In this document: piece after piece, positions 52,055 to 60,978 of the stretch
Layout of the letters: the number at the start of each line of letters is the position of its first letter
Numbering within the stretch: position 1 is the first letter of the stretch
Translations under genes and position numbers: made by a program
The notes under the pieces: generated by a model
The model's input: only the letters and a program-made list of their open reading frames with translations
The model's database searches: none
Told to the model about the DNA's origin: nothing
Assembly (NCBI RefSeq): GCF_001189295.1
Contig: NZ_CP012159.1
Location: 8,664,501-8,728,500 of the forward strand
Direction: 5' to 3'
DNA length: 64,000 nt
From: Chondromyces crocatus
GTDB taxonomy: Bacteria; Myxococcota_A; Polyangia; Polyangiales; Polyangiaceae

Positions 52055-52943
52055 AGGTCGTGAAGAGGGCGGATGCGTCGCCGATGGCGGCCGCGCGGCG
52101 GACCCACTGGTCCAGCTCGGTGAGATCCGTGCTCGCGAGCACGCGCTTGCGCACGGTGGCGGGGATCTTGATGGCCCGCGCCTCCAGCACGGCGAGCACG
52201 GCTTGCGCCTTGCCTGTGACCAGACCATTTCGCTCCCCTTCCAGGAGCCCCTCCCGTCGACCTTGCGCAACGTAAGAGCGTGCGAAATTGCTCTGATACA
52301 CGTACCCGTTCTTCATTTTCGCCTCCAGGCTTCGCCTCGCGGCTTGGTTCAGCGATGAGAGTACCACGTCGATGTAGAGCCGTTGCCGTTCCGGTGGAAC
52401 CTTGGCGATGGCCCCGATGGCGGCGAGCCCGATGGAGAGACCTTCAGGGCTCCGTCCATGCGCCATGGCGGAAAGAACGGCGATCTCCGGGTTGCCACGC
52501 GCATCTTGGCGCTTGGTAATTACGGGGATCGCCTCGGGTCCGATCACAAAAGGTGTGAGAGTCCAGCCAGGGACACCGACGCGGATGGGCCTGGCGCTCC
52601 ACCTTGCAATGGTCGGGTCGGTCGTCACCACCAGCAGACAGACGAGGCACTGATGACGCGCACGCACCGCGGTCAGGTAGGAGGGCCAGGTGTACTTCTT
52701 GTTGGGGTCGCGCCCGAGCTGCGCTTCGATGACGATGGCGAAGACGGGGCGACCCGCGAGGAGCAAGACGACGAGGTCGGCGTGACGCGCGACGGGGAGG
52801 GCTTCGGTGAGATCCGCGGGCACGATGCGGGCCTCGGAGAAGGAAGGCACCGGGATGTCGAGGAAGTCGCGCAGGAACTCGGCGGCCATCGCGGGTCGAT
52901 GCCGGAAGAGAAGGAGCAGCGCTTCGTGGGTCGAGGAAGGCAC
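52044..52943 (-). CDS. Rpn-like PD-(D/E)XK family protein
   Basis: A protein of about 299 residues. The family start 'PSSTHEALLLLFRHRPAMAA' is preceded by GTG at 52943, which I take as start. The core 'ADLTEALPVARHADLVVLLL' and 'RPVFAIVIEAQLGRDPNKK' provides an Asp and a Glu-x-Gln as in PD-(D/E)XK enzymes of the recombination-promoting nuclease/transposase-like group (Rpn). The C-terminal 'SYVAQGRREGLLEGERNGLV' Gly/Arg/Glu helix and 'KRVLASTDLTELDQWVRRAA' are also typical. Rpn proteins raise recombination and often occur in many genomic copies. It interrupts the addB-addA pair in opposite orientation. Confidence 0.8.
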   Translation of the reverse strand: MPSSTHEALLLLFRHRPAMAAEFLRDFLDIPVPSFSEARIVPADLTEALPVARHADLVVLLLAGRPVFAIVIEAQLGRDPNKKYTWPSYLTAVRARHQCLVCLLVVTTDPTIARWSARPIRVGVPGWTLTPFVIGPEAIPVITKRQDARGNPEIAVLSAMAHGRSPEGLSIGLAAIGAIAKVPPERQRLYIDVVLSSLNQAARRSLEAKMKNGYVYQSNFARSYVAQGRREGLLEGERNGLVTGKAQAVLAVLEARAIKIPATVRKRVLASTDLTELDQWVRRAAAIGDASALFTTSPS

Positions 52944-53143
52944 GTGGTTTCCGCCGTGATGTCCGGCGTGGGACCCGTTCACGGCACATGCCAGCAGGTG
53001 CTCTCGCTGCAAATGCTTGAATCGATGTGAGAATGGCGAGCGGCGGGTTCCGCGCGACCGTTCTTTCTTCGTCGACCGCCATGGCGCCGACAGGCGTGGG
53101 CCAGGGGGTGGCGCGTGAGGTGATGGAGCTGCGCGAAGGGGCG

Positions 53144-53250
53144 CGGTGGAGAGGGGGGCGGTGGAGAGGGGGGCGGTGGAGAGGGGCGCGGTGGAGAGGG
53201 GCGCGGTGGAGAGGGGCGCGGTGGAGAGGGGGGCAGTGGAAAACGGGGCG
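53144..53250. repeat. 15-bp tandem repeat, about seven units
   Basis: Units of GCGGTGGAGAGGGGC with small changes (GGGGGG in some). The strand is strongly purine-rich. It lies in the 424-bp divergent gap (52944-53367) between the Rpn-like gene and addA. A purine tract of this length could form triplex or G-quadruplex structures. The rest of the gap shows nothing recognisable. Confidence 0.88.
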
Positions 53251-53367
53251 GTGGAAATCGAGGTCAGGGGGGCTGCCCGGACGGGCGAGGGAGGCCGCCT
53301 GTGCAGGGCGCGGGTGGAATGCAAGGTCCCGTTGCCTGAACAGCGGTTCATGCAGTAAAGCCTCACC

Positions 53368-56300
53368 ATGTCCTCGAAGCCGCCGCGCGGCCGTTCGGGC
53401 TCCGCCAAAGCCATGGGGGCGCGGCCGCTTTCGCGTGCCGTGCGGTCCGGGCCGGTCGGGGATACGGTGTTCGAAGCGGATCTCGGCGGTGGCGATATAG
53501 ACTTCGACGTGGATTCGGATGTGGCAGCGTCGCTGTTCGCGCACGTGAAGCCGGGAGCGGCTGCGTCGGGGCGATCTGCGTCCGAAGAGCGTGGAGACGA
53601 GCGGGCGCTTCGGGGATCGCGCGACGGCGAGGAGCTGGACGCGGGCGACGGGAGCGCGGACGGCGGGAGCGTGGACGACGGGGACGCGGCTGCCGCAGAG
53701 GCTGGCGAGGACGACGCGGAAGGGGCCGTCGAGCTGGTCGAGAGCGAGCCAGTGGTGCCGAGGGGGCCGCTACCGCCGCTGTCGAACGACGACGCTCGGC
53801 TCTACGCCTTCAAGCGCAACGTGGTCGTCGCGGCGAGCGCGGGGACGGGGAAGACGTACCGGCTCACGGCGCTCTACCTGCTGCTCACGCTGGGGCTCAC
53901 GTCGTCGGGGCAGCTCGGGCCGCAGTTCGCGGCGAAGGCGGTGCTGCCGGATCGGATCGTGGCGACGACCTTCTCGCGGGCGGCGGCGGCGGAGATCGCG
54001 CACCGCATCGAGTCGGTGCTGAGGAAGATCGCGGGCTGGGACGGGCGCGGGGAGATCCCGGCGCTGCCCGAGGTGATCCGGGCGCGGGAGGCGACGACGG
54101 GAGAGTTTCTGTCGCCCGAGGAGCTGAAGAAGCGCGCGGGGGAGGCGCTGGGGCGCTGGGGGGCGGCACGGATCGATACGCTGCACGGGGTCGCGAAGCA
54201 GATCGTGGACCGGCACGCGATCGCGATGGGGCTGACGCCAGGGGCGCGGATCCTCGACGAGGAGGAGGCGCAGGCGCTCAGCGATCTGGCGGTGGACGAG
54301 GCGCTGTCGGCAGCGCTCGCGGAGGGCGGGGAGCGAGGCGATGCGGCGCGGGCGATGCTCGCGGCGGCGGGCGGCGTGGATGTGGCGCGGGCGCAGATCA
54401 CGCGGCTGCTGGATCGGCTCGACGAGGAAGGGCTGACGCCGCGGACGCTGGCGTTGACGGATCACGCGGCCGAGGCGCGGGCGCTGCGCAAGGAGTTCGC
54501 GCGGGTGGCGGTGGCGCTCGCGACGGGGGGGAATCCGAAGCTGCAGGCGCCAGCGAACACGCTCGCGGCGGCGCTGCGCGGGGTGTCGCACGATGCGCCG
54601 CTGCCGCGCGGGGCGTGGGGGCCGGCGGTGGAGCTGATCACCACGCCGAAGCGCGGCAAGAAGACGCCTGCCGACGAGGCGTTCGTCGCGTTCTGCGAGG
54701 AGCTTCCGGGCGATACGCTGAAGGACAAGGCGCACAAGCTGCTCGGGTTCCTGCGGGATGCGCCAGGGCTGGGGCGGCGCGAGCAGCTCATCGTGGAGCT
54801 GCTCGAAGAGGTGAAGGTGCGGCTGGCGACGATCCGGCGCACGGAGGGGGGGCTGGGGTTCGGGGACCTGCTGCGCGCGGCGCGCGATGGGTTGCGTGAC
54901 GACGTGGGCGTGGGGCAGGCGGTGCGCGACCAGGTGGACGTGCTGCTGGTCGACGAGTTCCAAGACACGAGCGCGGTGCAGCGCGATCTGGTGTACCTGC
55001 TGCGCGAGCGCGAGGACGCGGCGCGGATGCGCAAGCCAGGGGACGCGCCGACGGCGGCGGGGCTGTCGGAGCACGGGCTGTTCCTGGTCGGGGACCGGAA
55101 GCAGTCGATCTACGGGTTCCGTGGCGCGGACGTGTCGGTGTTCAGCCGGGTCTGCGCGGAGCTGGCGGGGAGGACGGCGGGAGAGGCGCTGGGGCTGCCA
55201 GAATCCTTGTGGTCGCCGCGGCCGGTGGCGGACTTCGTGGCGCTGAACGAGAGCCGGCGGTCGACGCCGGAGGTGCTGCGCTTCGTGAACGAGTTCTCGG
55301 TGCGGGACTTCGCGCAGGATCGGCTCGGGGCGCCGGCCGGGGCGCCCGTCCGGGACTTCGAGGTGTCCTACGGGACGGCGGAGCACCTGAAGCCCGTGGA
55401 GGGAGCGACGCCGCCGTCGTCCGACGTGGTGCTGATCGGGGACGACGGGGAGGCACCAGAAGACGCGGAGTCGCTGGTGCGCGACGCGAAGGGGCCGCTG
55501 CGCGAGGCGCTGGTGGCCGCGGCGTGGGTGGCGAAGCGGGTGCGCGAGGGCGGGGGGGAGCTGAAGTTCAAGGACGTGGCGGTGCTTGCGCGGCGGCGGA
55601 GCACGATCCCGTTGATCGAGCTCGCGCTGGGGCGGCTGTCGGTGCCGTACGTGGTGGCGGGGCGGGCGCTGTTCGATGCGCCGGAGATCCGCGACACGGC
55701 GGCGGCGCTGCGGCTGCTGCTCGATCCAGGGGACCAGCTCGCGCTGGCGACGGTGCTGCGCGGGCCGATGGTGGGGCTCAGCGACACGGCGCTGGCGATC
55801 CTGGCGCCGCCGGGGCGAGGGCTGACGGTGCCGCTGCTGGGGCGGTGGCCAGCGCGGCAAGGGAGCGCGGAGGCAGGAAGCGCGGGAGGCGCGGGAGGCG
55901 CGAAGGGGGGGAGCGCGGACGCGACGGACGACATGACGGCGTCGGCGCTGGAGCGGTTGCCCGCGCAGGACCGGACGCGGCTGGAGCACTTCCGGTCGAA
56001 GTTCTCGGGGCTCCGGCGGGCGGCGCTGCGCTCGTCCCCGGGGGAGGCGATCCGGGCGGCGATCGCGGCGTTCGATCTGGACCGGGTGCTGGCGGCGCTG
56101 CCGCGGGCCGACGCGCGGATCGGGAACCTGGATCGGCTGGTGGCGATCGCGCGGCGGCGCGGGGGGTCGCTGGCGAGCTTCGTGCGGTGGCTGGATCGGC
56201 GGATCAGCGACGAGGCCGACGAGCCGGAGGCGGCGGTGTTCTCGCAAGAGGACGACGCGGTCCGGCTGACGACGATCCACGCGAGCAAGGGGCTCGACTT

Positions 56301-57684
56301 CGCGGCGGTGGTGGTGGTGGACCTGAACGCCGCGCCGATGCCGCAGCTCCCGGGGCTGGGGTTCGTGCCGGCTTCCGGGGACCGGCCGGCATCGCTGTTC
56401 GTGCAGCACTACGCGCGGCGGATGGATCGGGCGGGGCGGGAGGGGTCGCGCTACGAGGCGGCGGTGGAGGCGCTGGCGCCGCTGTACGCGGTGTCGACGC
56501 CGGCGATGAAGGAGGCGCGGGAGGAGATCCACGCGCGCGAGCGCGCCGAGCGGCAGCGGCTCAGCTACGTGGCGATCACGCGCGCGAAGCGGGAGCTGGT
56601 GCTGGTGGGGCCGGCGGCGAAGCCGCGCAAGGGGTCGGCGTGGCTGACGCTGAAGGCGGCGTTCGACGCGGAGGCGATGCCCGGGGTGGTGCGCACGGTG
56701 CTCGACGCGAAGGCGCTCCTGCAGGGGGCGCACGCGCCAGAGGCCGGGCTCGATGTCTATGCGCGGCCGGTGACGCCGTTCCGGCACGCGCCAGCAGCGC
56801 GGTTGGCCCACGCGCGCACGGTGGCCATCGACGCAGGGGCGCTGGCGCTGTTCCAGGAGTGCCCGCGGCGGTTCCGGCTGCGGCACCTGCTGGGGGTGGA
56901 GGAGCCGGCCCCGAAGGCGCAGCTCGGGCTCTTCGATCTGGAGGGGCCGGCCGAGGTGCCCGGCGAGGAACGGGTGGAGCTGATGGAGGGCGCGGATCCG
57001 CGGCCGCCGGGGCGGGCGGCGCACCGGGTGCTGTCGCGCTGGCCGCTCCAGCGCTGGGGGGTGCCGACGAAGGTGGGCGAGGTGATGGAGCGCCTGTCCG
57101 CCGAGGGGATGGGGCCGGAGCATCCGGAGGCGATGCGGCTGGCGCAGGGGATCGCGGCGTTCCTCGATGGGCCGTACGCGCGGCGGGTGCGGGTGGAGCA
57201 GGCGGCGGTGCTGGGGGATGAGGCGTTCACGCTGGGGGTGGATCCGCGGATCATCGAGCGAGGGCGCGGGGCGCATCTGTCGGTGCGCTGGGCGGCGGAT
57301 CTGGTGGTCGACTTCCCCGACGGGTCGGTGGACGTGATCGAGCTGCGGCGGGCGCGGCCTCGGACGAACCTGTCGGCCTACGAGCTGGTGCTGCGGGTGG
57401 ACGCGCTGGCGTTGCACCGGCGCTCGGAGGGGAGGCCGATCCGGGCCGGGGTGCTGTTCCTGGGGAGCAAGCTGGAGCCCACGTGGCTGCCAGCGCAAGG
57501 CGAGGGCGGGGCGCTCGCGCTCGAGGAGCACGAGCGGTTCGAGCAAGGGCTTTCGTGGCTGGCCCAGGGGTTCGCCGAGGCGCGCGGGAACGAGCGCTGG
57601 GAGCCCGTGCCGGTGGAGACGTGCCGCCGGCTGCGCTGCGGGTTCATCGAGATCTGCCACGGAGAGAAGGACGCGACGGTCTGA
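53368..57684 (+). CDS. addA: AddA-like UvrD/RecB-family helicase with degenerate nuclease domain
   Basis: A 1438-residue superfamily 1 helicase. Motifs appear in order: Walker A 'VAASAGTGKTYRL' (155-163), 'ATTFSRAAAAEI', Walker B 'LLVDEFQDTSAVQ', 'LVGDRKQSIYGFRGAD', 'LTTIHASKGLDFAAVVVVD', 'LSYVAITRAKREL'. At the C-terminus, where AddA has a RecB-type nuclease, 'WAADLVVDFPDGSVDVIELR' aligns with the Asp...(D/E)xK motif but reads Glu1325-Leu-Arg1327, with no QxxxY. The nuclease is therefore probably inactive. Residues 1-140 form an acidic, Gly/Asp-rich extension not usual for AddA. The partner is the AddB-like protein. No clear Shine-Dalgarno sequence precedes ATG 53368. Confidence 0.85.
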   Translation: MSSKPPRGRSGSAKAMGARPLSRAVRSGPVGDTVFEADLGGGDIDFDVDSDVAASLFAHVKPGAAASGRSASEERGDERALRGSRDGEELDAGDGSADGGSVDDGDAAAAEAGEDDAEGAVELVESEPVVPRGPLPPLSNDDARLYAFKRNVVVAASAGTGKTYRLTALYLLLTLGLTSSGQLGPQFAAKAVLPDRIVATTFSRAAAAEIAHRIESVLRKIAGWDGRGEIPALPEVIRAREATTGEFLSPEELKKRAGEALGRWGAARIDTLHGVAKQIVDRHAIAMGLTPGARILDEEEAQALSDLAVDEALSAALAEGGERGDAARAMLAAAGGVDVARAQITRLLDRLDEEGLTPRTLALTDHAAEARALRKEFARVAVALATGGNPKLQAPANTLAAALRGVSHDAPLPRGAWGPAVELITTPKRGKKTPADEAFVAFCEELPGDTLKDKAHKLLGFLRDAPGLGRREQLIVELLEEVKVRLATIRRTEGGLGFGDLLRAARDGLRDDVGVGQAVRDQVDVLLVDEFQDTSAVQRDLVYLLREREDAARMRKPGDAPTAAGLSEHGLFLVGDRKQSIYGFRGADVSVFSRVCAELAGRTAGEALGLPESLWSPRPVADFVALNESRRSTPEVLRFVNEFSVRDFAQDRLGAPAGAPVRDFEVSYGTAEHLKPVEGATPPSSDVVLIGDDGEAPEDAESLVRDAKGPLREALVAAAWVAKRVREGGGELKFKDVAVLARRRSTIPLIELALGRLSVPYVVAGRALFDAPEIRDTAAALRLLLDPGDQLALATVLRGPMVGLSDTALAILAPPGRGLTVPLLGRWPARQGSAEAGSAGGAGGAKGGSADATDDMTASALERLPAQDRTRLEHFRSKFSGLRRAALRSSPGEAIRAAIAAFDLDRVLAALPRADARIGNLDRLVAIARRRGGSLASFVRWLDRRISDEADEPEAAVFSQEDDAVRLTTIHASKGLDFAAVVVVDLNAAPMPQLPGLGFVPASGDRPASLFVQHYARRMDRAGREGSRYEAAVEALAPLYAVSTPAMKEAREEIHARERAERQRLSYVAITRAKRELVLVGPAAKPRKGSAWLTLKAAFDAEAMPGVVRTVLDAKALLQGAHAPEAGLDVYARPVTPFRHAPAARLAHARTVAIDAGALALFQECPRRFRLRHLLGVEEPAPKAQLGLFDLEGPAEVPGEERVELMEGADPRPPGRAAHRVLSRWPLQRWGVPTKVGEVMERLSAEGMGPEHPEAMRLAQGIAAFLDGPYARRVRVEQAAVLGDEAFTLGVDPRIIERGRGAHLSVRWAADLVVDFPDGSVDVIELRRARPRTNLSAYELVLRVDALALHRRSEGRPIRAGVLFLGSKLEPTWLPAQGEGGALALEEHERFEQGLSWLAQGFAEARGNERWEPVPVETCRRLRCGFIEICHGEKDATV

Positions 57685-57695
57685 GCCGCCGTGGG

Positions 57696-57764
57696 GCCGC
57701 GCAGGGCCGCGGGGGGGGGCAGCACAGGGCCGCGCAGGGCCGCGCAGGGCCGCGCAGGGCCGCG
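57696..57764. repeat. 10-bp tandem repeat in a convergent gap
   Basis: About six GCAGGGCCGC units, interrupted by a G9 run near 57711-57719, in the 117-bp gap between addA and serpin 1. Confidence 0.85.
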
Positions 57765-57801
57765 GGGGCAACGAACGCGGCCAAGGGCGACAGGTCGAGG
57801 C

Positions 57802-59121
57802 CTACGAGTCCAAGGGGTTGCTCACGCGGCCCACGAAGATCACGGCCTGGGTGGCGCGGTCACGGATGAAGAAGAGGAAGGGTCGATCGGCCTTCACCGA
57901 CGGCGGTTCGTTGCTCGACACGTCGAAGCCGATCACCGCGGTCGAGGCGGCGGCCTCTGTGCCGCTCTCGTCGACGCTCACGAAGGACTGGTGGACGACC
58001 TCGGCGAGCGCGAGGCTTCCGCTGGTCGAGATGCCCGACAGATTGGCCTCGGAGGTGAAGGCGCTCGCCATGCCCAGCTTGCTCAGCAGCTCCTTGAGCT
58101 TGAACTTCGCGTCGATCGAGAACCTGGGCATCTCGAGCTTCACCGCACGGGGCGTGAGGCCCGCGACGACTTCGTCGAAGCGCTCGAAATCGAGGCCTTG
58201 CTCGAAGGCGTCGAGATCGTCGGGGACGACGAGGACCATCTCGACCTCGTCCCCGTGGTAGGGCAAGGCGATGGCCTGATAGCCCGCGCCTGCGCCATAA
58301 CGCCCGTTCCGGAGGGCGCGCATCATGGGCACGTTGACCCGCGCGCCCGCCTGGGTGGCGAAATCGCTGTACTGCGTGTCTCCCACCTCGAACCGCTCGG
58401 CCCAGGAGGCAGAGAAGTAGATCGCGTTGGTGAGGACGAAGCGCGTGTCTGCGGTGACCGGCGGGCTGCTCAGGAGGTCGTTGACCTTGTTCTCGGTCTT
58501 CTCGGACACCCAGCCGTTGATGGCCTCGATGGAGTCCTGGGTGCGCTCCTTGAAATCGGCGACGTACAGGGGGGAGCCGTAGCTCTCGCTCAGCACGTTC
58601 AGGAAGGGGTTCTCGAAGGTGTAGCCGAGCTGGCCCCAGAGCGAGTTGGCGACGACGAGACGGAAGGAGCTCGCTCCGTCGTGGGACGCACGCTTCCCTC
58701 GGCTGGCGAGTGCCAGGTCGAGGGCGTTGAACGCAGGGTGCAAGCGGTCCTGCGGCAAGGTGAACTGGAGGGCGGTGGCGATGTCCCGCTCGGTCTGCTC
58801 ACGGGCACCGGCCCACGTCATGGCGAGCGCGGTGGAGATGCTGTGCGGTGAGTAGAAGAGGTTTCCGGGCGTCTCGCGGAGGTGCTCGTAGAGGGCGAGC
58901 GCGAAGCGGGCGTTGTCCCGGGCCAGGACGTCGGCGTCGGCCGCCGGGACCTGGGGGCTCAGGTTGCGTTCGACGCTTCCGGCGAACGCGCAACCGATGA
59001 TGGGGGCGTCTTCACAGGACGGTCTGCCCGTGTCGTCGGGCGTCTCGTCGCCGCTCGACCCCGAGGTGCATCCGACAGCCACCAGGGAGAGGAGGAGAGG
59101 GAGGGTCTGGGACCAGCGCAT
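57802..59121 (-). CDS. Serpin lipoprotein 1 (predicted P1 Val)
   Basis: A 439-residue serine protease inhibitor of the serpin family. The start at 59121 (MRWSQTLPLLLSLVAVGC) matches the other three copies, which all begin MRF/MRW; an ATG two codons upstream is possible. After the lipobox, C-E-D-A-P-I-I-G-C forms a conserved C-x7-C pair. Serpin signatures follow: 'NLFYSPHSISTALAMTWAGA', 'FVLTNAIYFSASW', 'LEMPRFSIDAKFKLKELL' and 'DRPFLFFIRD'. The hinge ESGTEAAASTA (from 385) has the small residues needed for loop insertion, so it should be inhibitory. Counting 16 residues from P17 places P1 at Val401, followed by Ser. It is the most divergent of the four. Confidence 0.93.
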   Translation of the reverse strand: MRWSQTLPLLLSLVAVGCTSGSSGDETPDDTGRPSCEDAPIIGCAFAGSVERNLSPQVPAADADVLARDNARFALALYEHLRETPGNLFYSPHSISTALAMTWAGAREQTERDIATALQFTLPQDRLHPAFNALDLALASRGKRASHDGASSFRLVVANSLWGQLGYTFENPFLNVLSESYGSPLYVADFKERTQDSIEAINGWVSEKTENKVNDLLSSPPVTADTRFVLTNAIYFSASWAERFEVGDTQYSDFATQAGARVNVPMMRALRNGRYGAGAGYQAIALPYHGDEVEMVLVVPDDLDAFEQGLDFERFDEVVAGLTPRAVKLEMPRFSIDAKFKLKELLSKLGMASAFTSEANLSGISTSGSLALAEVVHQSFVSVDESGTEAAASTAVIGFDVSSNEPPSVKADRPFLFFIRDRATQAVIFVGRVSNPLDS

Positions 59122-59132
59122 GGTCATGCGGA

Positions 59133-59148
59133 AAGCAAGCGGCGTTCC
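59133..59148 (-). promoter_or_regulatory. Serpin leader element 1
   Basis: On the minus strand GGAACGCCGCTTGCTT, 11 nt before the serpin 1 start. It matches elements before serpins 2-4 at nearly the same distance (consensus GGNACRYYSMTTGCTY). Confidence 0.6.
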
Positions 59149-59356
59149 GGAGCCGAGGCGAGGGCGAGGACGCGCGCACGTCGCAGCGCAGGGGCGTCGG
59201 CGCGCGCGGTGGCACAGGGTGCCCCGGTCAGGGGTGATCTCACCGCGGCGCAGGGTGACACAGCTCACGGGCGGGAGAGGTGCCAGCGCGGGGTAGGAGG
59301 TCCGATGCCGTCGGCGAGGGCGCGAGGGCGCGGTGGTGAAGGGGGAGCGGCGGCGC

Positions 59357-60673
59357 TCAGGGATTGGCGACGCGGCCGACGAAGAGCACGGCGCGCGTCT
59401 CGATGTCGCGGATGAAGAACAGGAAGGGGCGATCGAGGTGCAGCTCGGCGATCTGCGAGGGATCCGGGGCGCTCGTGGGGACGGCGACGACGGCGGTCGC
59501 TGCAGCCGCTTCGGTTCCCGCCTCGTTCACCTTCACGAACGACTGGTGCACCACGTCGGCGAGCATCAAGCGGGTCTTCTCCGAGATGCCCGTGAGATCG
59601 GCGTCCGGGGTGAACGCGATGGCCATGCCCAGCTTGTCGAGGGCCGACTTGAGGCTGAACTTCGCGTTGATCTCGAACCTGGGCATCTCGACGTCGACGA
59701 GGCGGCGGCTCATGGAGGCGACCACCTGGTCGAAGCGCGCGCCGTCGAGGCCTTGCTCGAAGGCGTCGAGATCGTCGGGGAGGACGAGCACCATGTCGAG
59801 CTCGCTGCCGTCGTAGGGGAGCGTCGCCGCCTTGAAGCCCGCGCCCTCGCCGTAGCTGGCGTAAGGAACGCCGGCCATCGTGGGCACGTCGCGCACGTCA
59901 CCGGCCTGGTTGGTGAAGGGTCGGGGCTGGGTGCGCTCCTCCTCGAACGGCTCTTGCCACGCGGCGTTGAAGTACACGGCGTTGGTGAGCACGAGTCGGG
60001 TGTCGGAGGTGACGGGGGGGCTGGAGAGCAGGTCCTTGATCCTGTCCTCCGTCTTCTGGGCGACCCAGCCGTTGATCAGATCCAGGGCCTGCTGGGTGTG
60101 GCGCTCGAAGTCGACGACGTGGACGCCAGCGCCGTAGCTCTCGCCGAGCACGTCCAGGAACGGCTGCTCGAAGGAGAAGCCCGTCTGGCCCCAGAGCGCG
60201 TTGGCGACATGGAGGCGGAAGGGCTGGCCGTCAGCGCCAGCGGCCCCCTGCCCTCGGCTCGCCAGCGCGAGGTCCAGGGCGTTGAAGGCCGGGTGCAGGC
60301 GCGCTCGAGGGAGGTCGAAGCGCAGGGCCTTCGCCATGTCCTGCTCGGTCTGTCCGCGCGCGCCGGCCCAGGTCATCGCGAGGGCGCTGGAGATGCTGTA
60401 CGGCGAGTAGAACAGGTTGCCGGGCTCCTCGCGGAGCTGCTGGTAGAGATCGAGGGCGAAGCTCGTGTTGCCTTTCGCCAGGAGGTCACTGTCGGCAGGC
60501 GAGACCTGGGGGTTCAGGTTCCGCGCAGCTTCGCTGGTGACGACACAGCCCGCAGTGTTCGGGTCGCTGCACGCAGGGCCGGGGTCGTTCGGCTCGGATC
60601 CATCCCCGCTGCTCGTCGTGCAACCAGCAGCAGCCAGGGACAGAACCAGGGGGATGGACATGAAGAAACGCAT
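59357..60673 (-). CDS. Serpin lipoprotein 2 (predicted P1 Thr)
   Basis: A 438-residue serpin with lipoprotein signal MRFFMSIPLVLSLAAAGC. The C-x7-C module reads C-S-D-P-N-T-A-G-C. Core signatures: 'NLFYSPYSISSALAMTWAGA', 'LVLTNAVYFNAAW', 'VEMPRFEINAKFSLKSAL', 'LDRPFLFFIRD'. The hinge EAGTEAAAATA (from 384) is of the inhibitory type. The predicted P1 is Thr400, with Ser at P1'. Its loop is longer than in antitrypsin by five residues on the primed side. It is separated by 235 bp from serpin 1 and lies on the same strand, so the cluster may be read as one unit or from separate leaders. Confidence 0.95.
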   Translation of the reverse strand: MRFFMSIPLVLSLAAAGCTTSSGDGSEPNDPGPACSDPNTAGCVVTSEAARNLNPQVSPADSDLLAKGNTSFALDLYQQLREEPGNLFYSPYSISSALAMTWAGARGQTEQDMAKALRFDLPRARLHPAFNALDLALASRGQGAAGADGQPFRLHVANALWGQTGFSFEQPFLDVLGESYGAGVHVVDFERHTQQALDLINGWVAQKTEDRIKDLLSSPPVTSDTRLVLTNAVYFNAAWQEPFEEERTQPRPFTNQAGDVRDVPTMAGVPYASYGEGAGFKAATLPYDGSELDMVLVLPDDLDAFEQGLDGARFDQVVASMSRRLVDVEMPRFEINAKFSLKSALDKLGMAIAFTPDADLTGISEKTRLMLADVVHQSFVKVNEAGTEAAAATAVVAVPTSAPDPSQIAELHLDRPFLFFIRDIETRAVLFVGRVANP

Positions 60674-60684
60674 GTCCCTTTGCC

Positions 60685-60700
60685 GAGCAAGGAACGTACC
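60685..60700 (-). promoter_or_regulatory. Serpin leader element 2
   Basis: On the minus strand GGTACGTTCCTTGCTC, 11 nt before the serpin 2 start; matches the elements of the other three genes. Confidence 0.6.
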
Positions 60701-60923
60701 CGGCCGTGATGCCCCTCACTGAGCGGCCTCGTTGCGCAGCAGGGGCACGGCCTGACCAGGGACACAGGATCGGGGCCTCGGAGGTTTCGATGGGAGGGTG
60801 GGTGGCGCGCCGAGCGGGATGATGACGGCAATGCCCAGGTCGAGGCGCAAGGTGGCACAAGACCGTCCCTGGAGACCCGGTGCCTTCAGAGCGGCTCGTG
60901 GCCGGCGACGCCCGTGACGCGAC

Positions 60924-60947
60924 GCCCCCACCAGACCAGGTGGGGGC
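60924..60947 (-). terminator. Terminator-like hairpin after serpin 3
   Basis: Perfect 9-bp stem GCCCCCACC / GGTGGGGGC with a 6-nt loop, about 30 nt past the serpin 3 stop codon. No U-tract follows. It suggests that serpin 2 is at least partly transcribed separately. Confidence 0.55.
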
Positions 60948-60978
60948 TCCTGGAAGGAGGCCGTCGTGACGGGGAAGG

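Larger units (their letters stand above)
60674..60978. other. Serpin 2-3 intergenic region
   Basis: A 305-bp gap between serpin 2 (start at 60673) and serpin 3 (stop at 60979). It contains the leader element of serpin 2 and a terminator-like hairpin after serpin 3; otherwise no structure is seen. Confidence 0.5.

Noticed and set aside
49985-52270. A 761-codon open frame on the minus strand
   Set aside because: Antisense to addB, no recognisable motif.
53770-57771. A 1,333-codon open frame on the minus strand
   Set aside because: Antisense to addA, extremely rich in Arg, Pro and Gln, with no domain.
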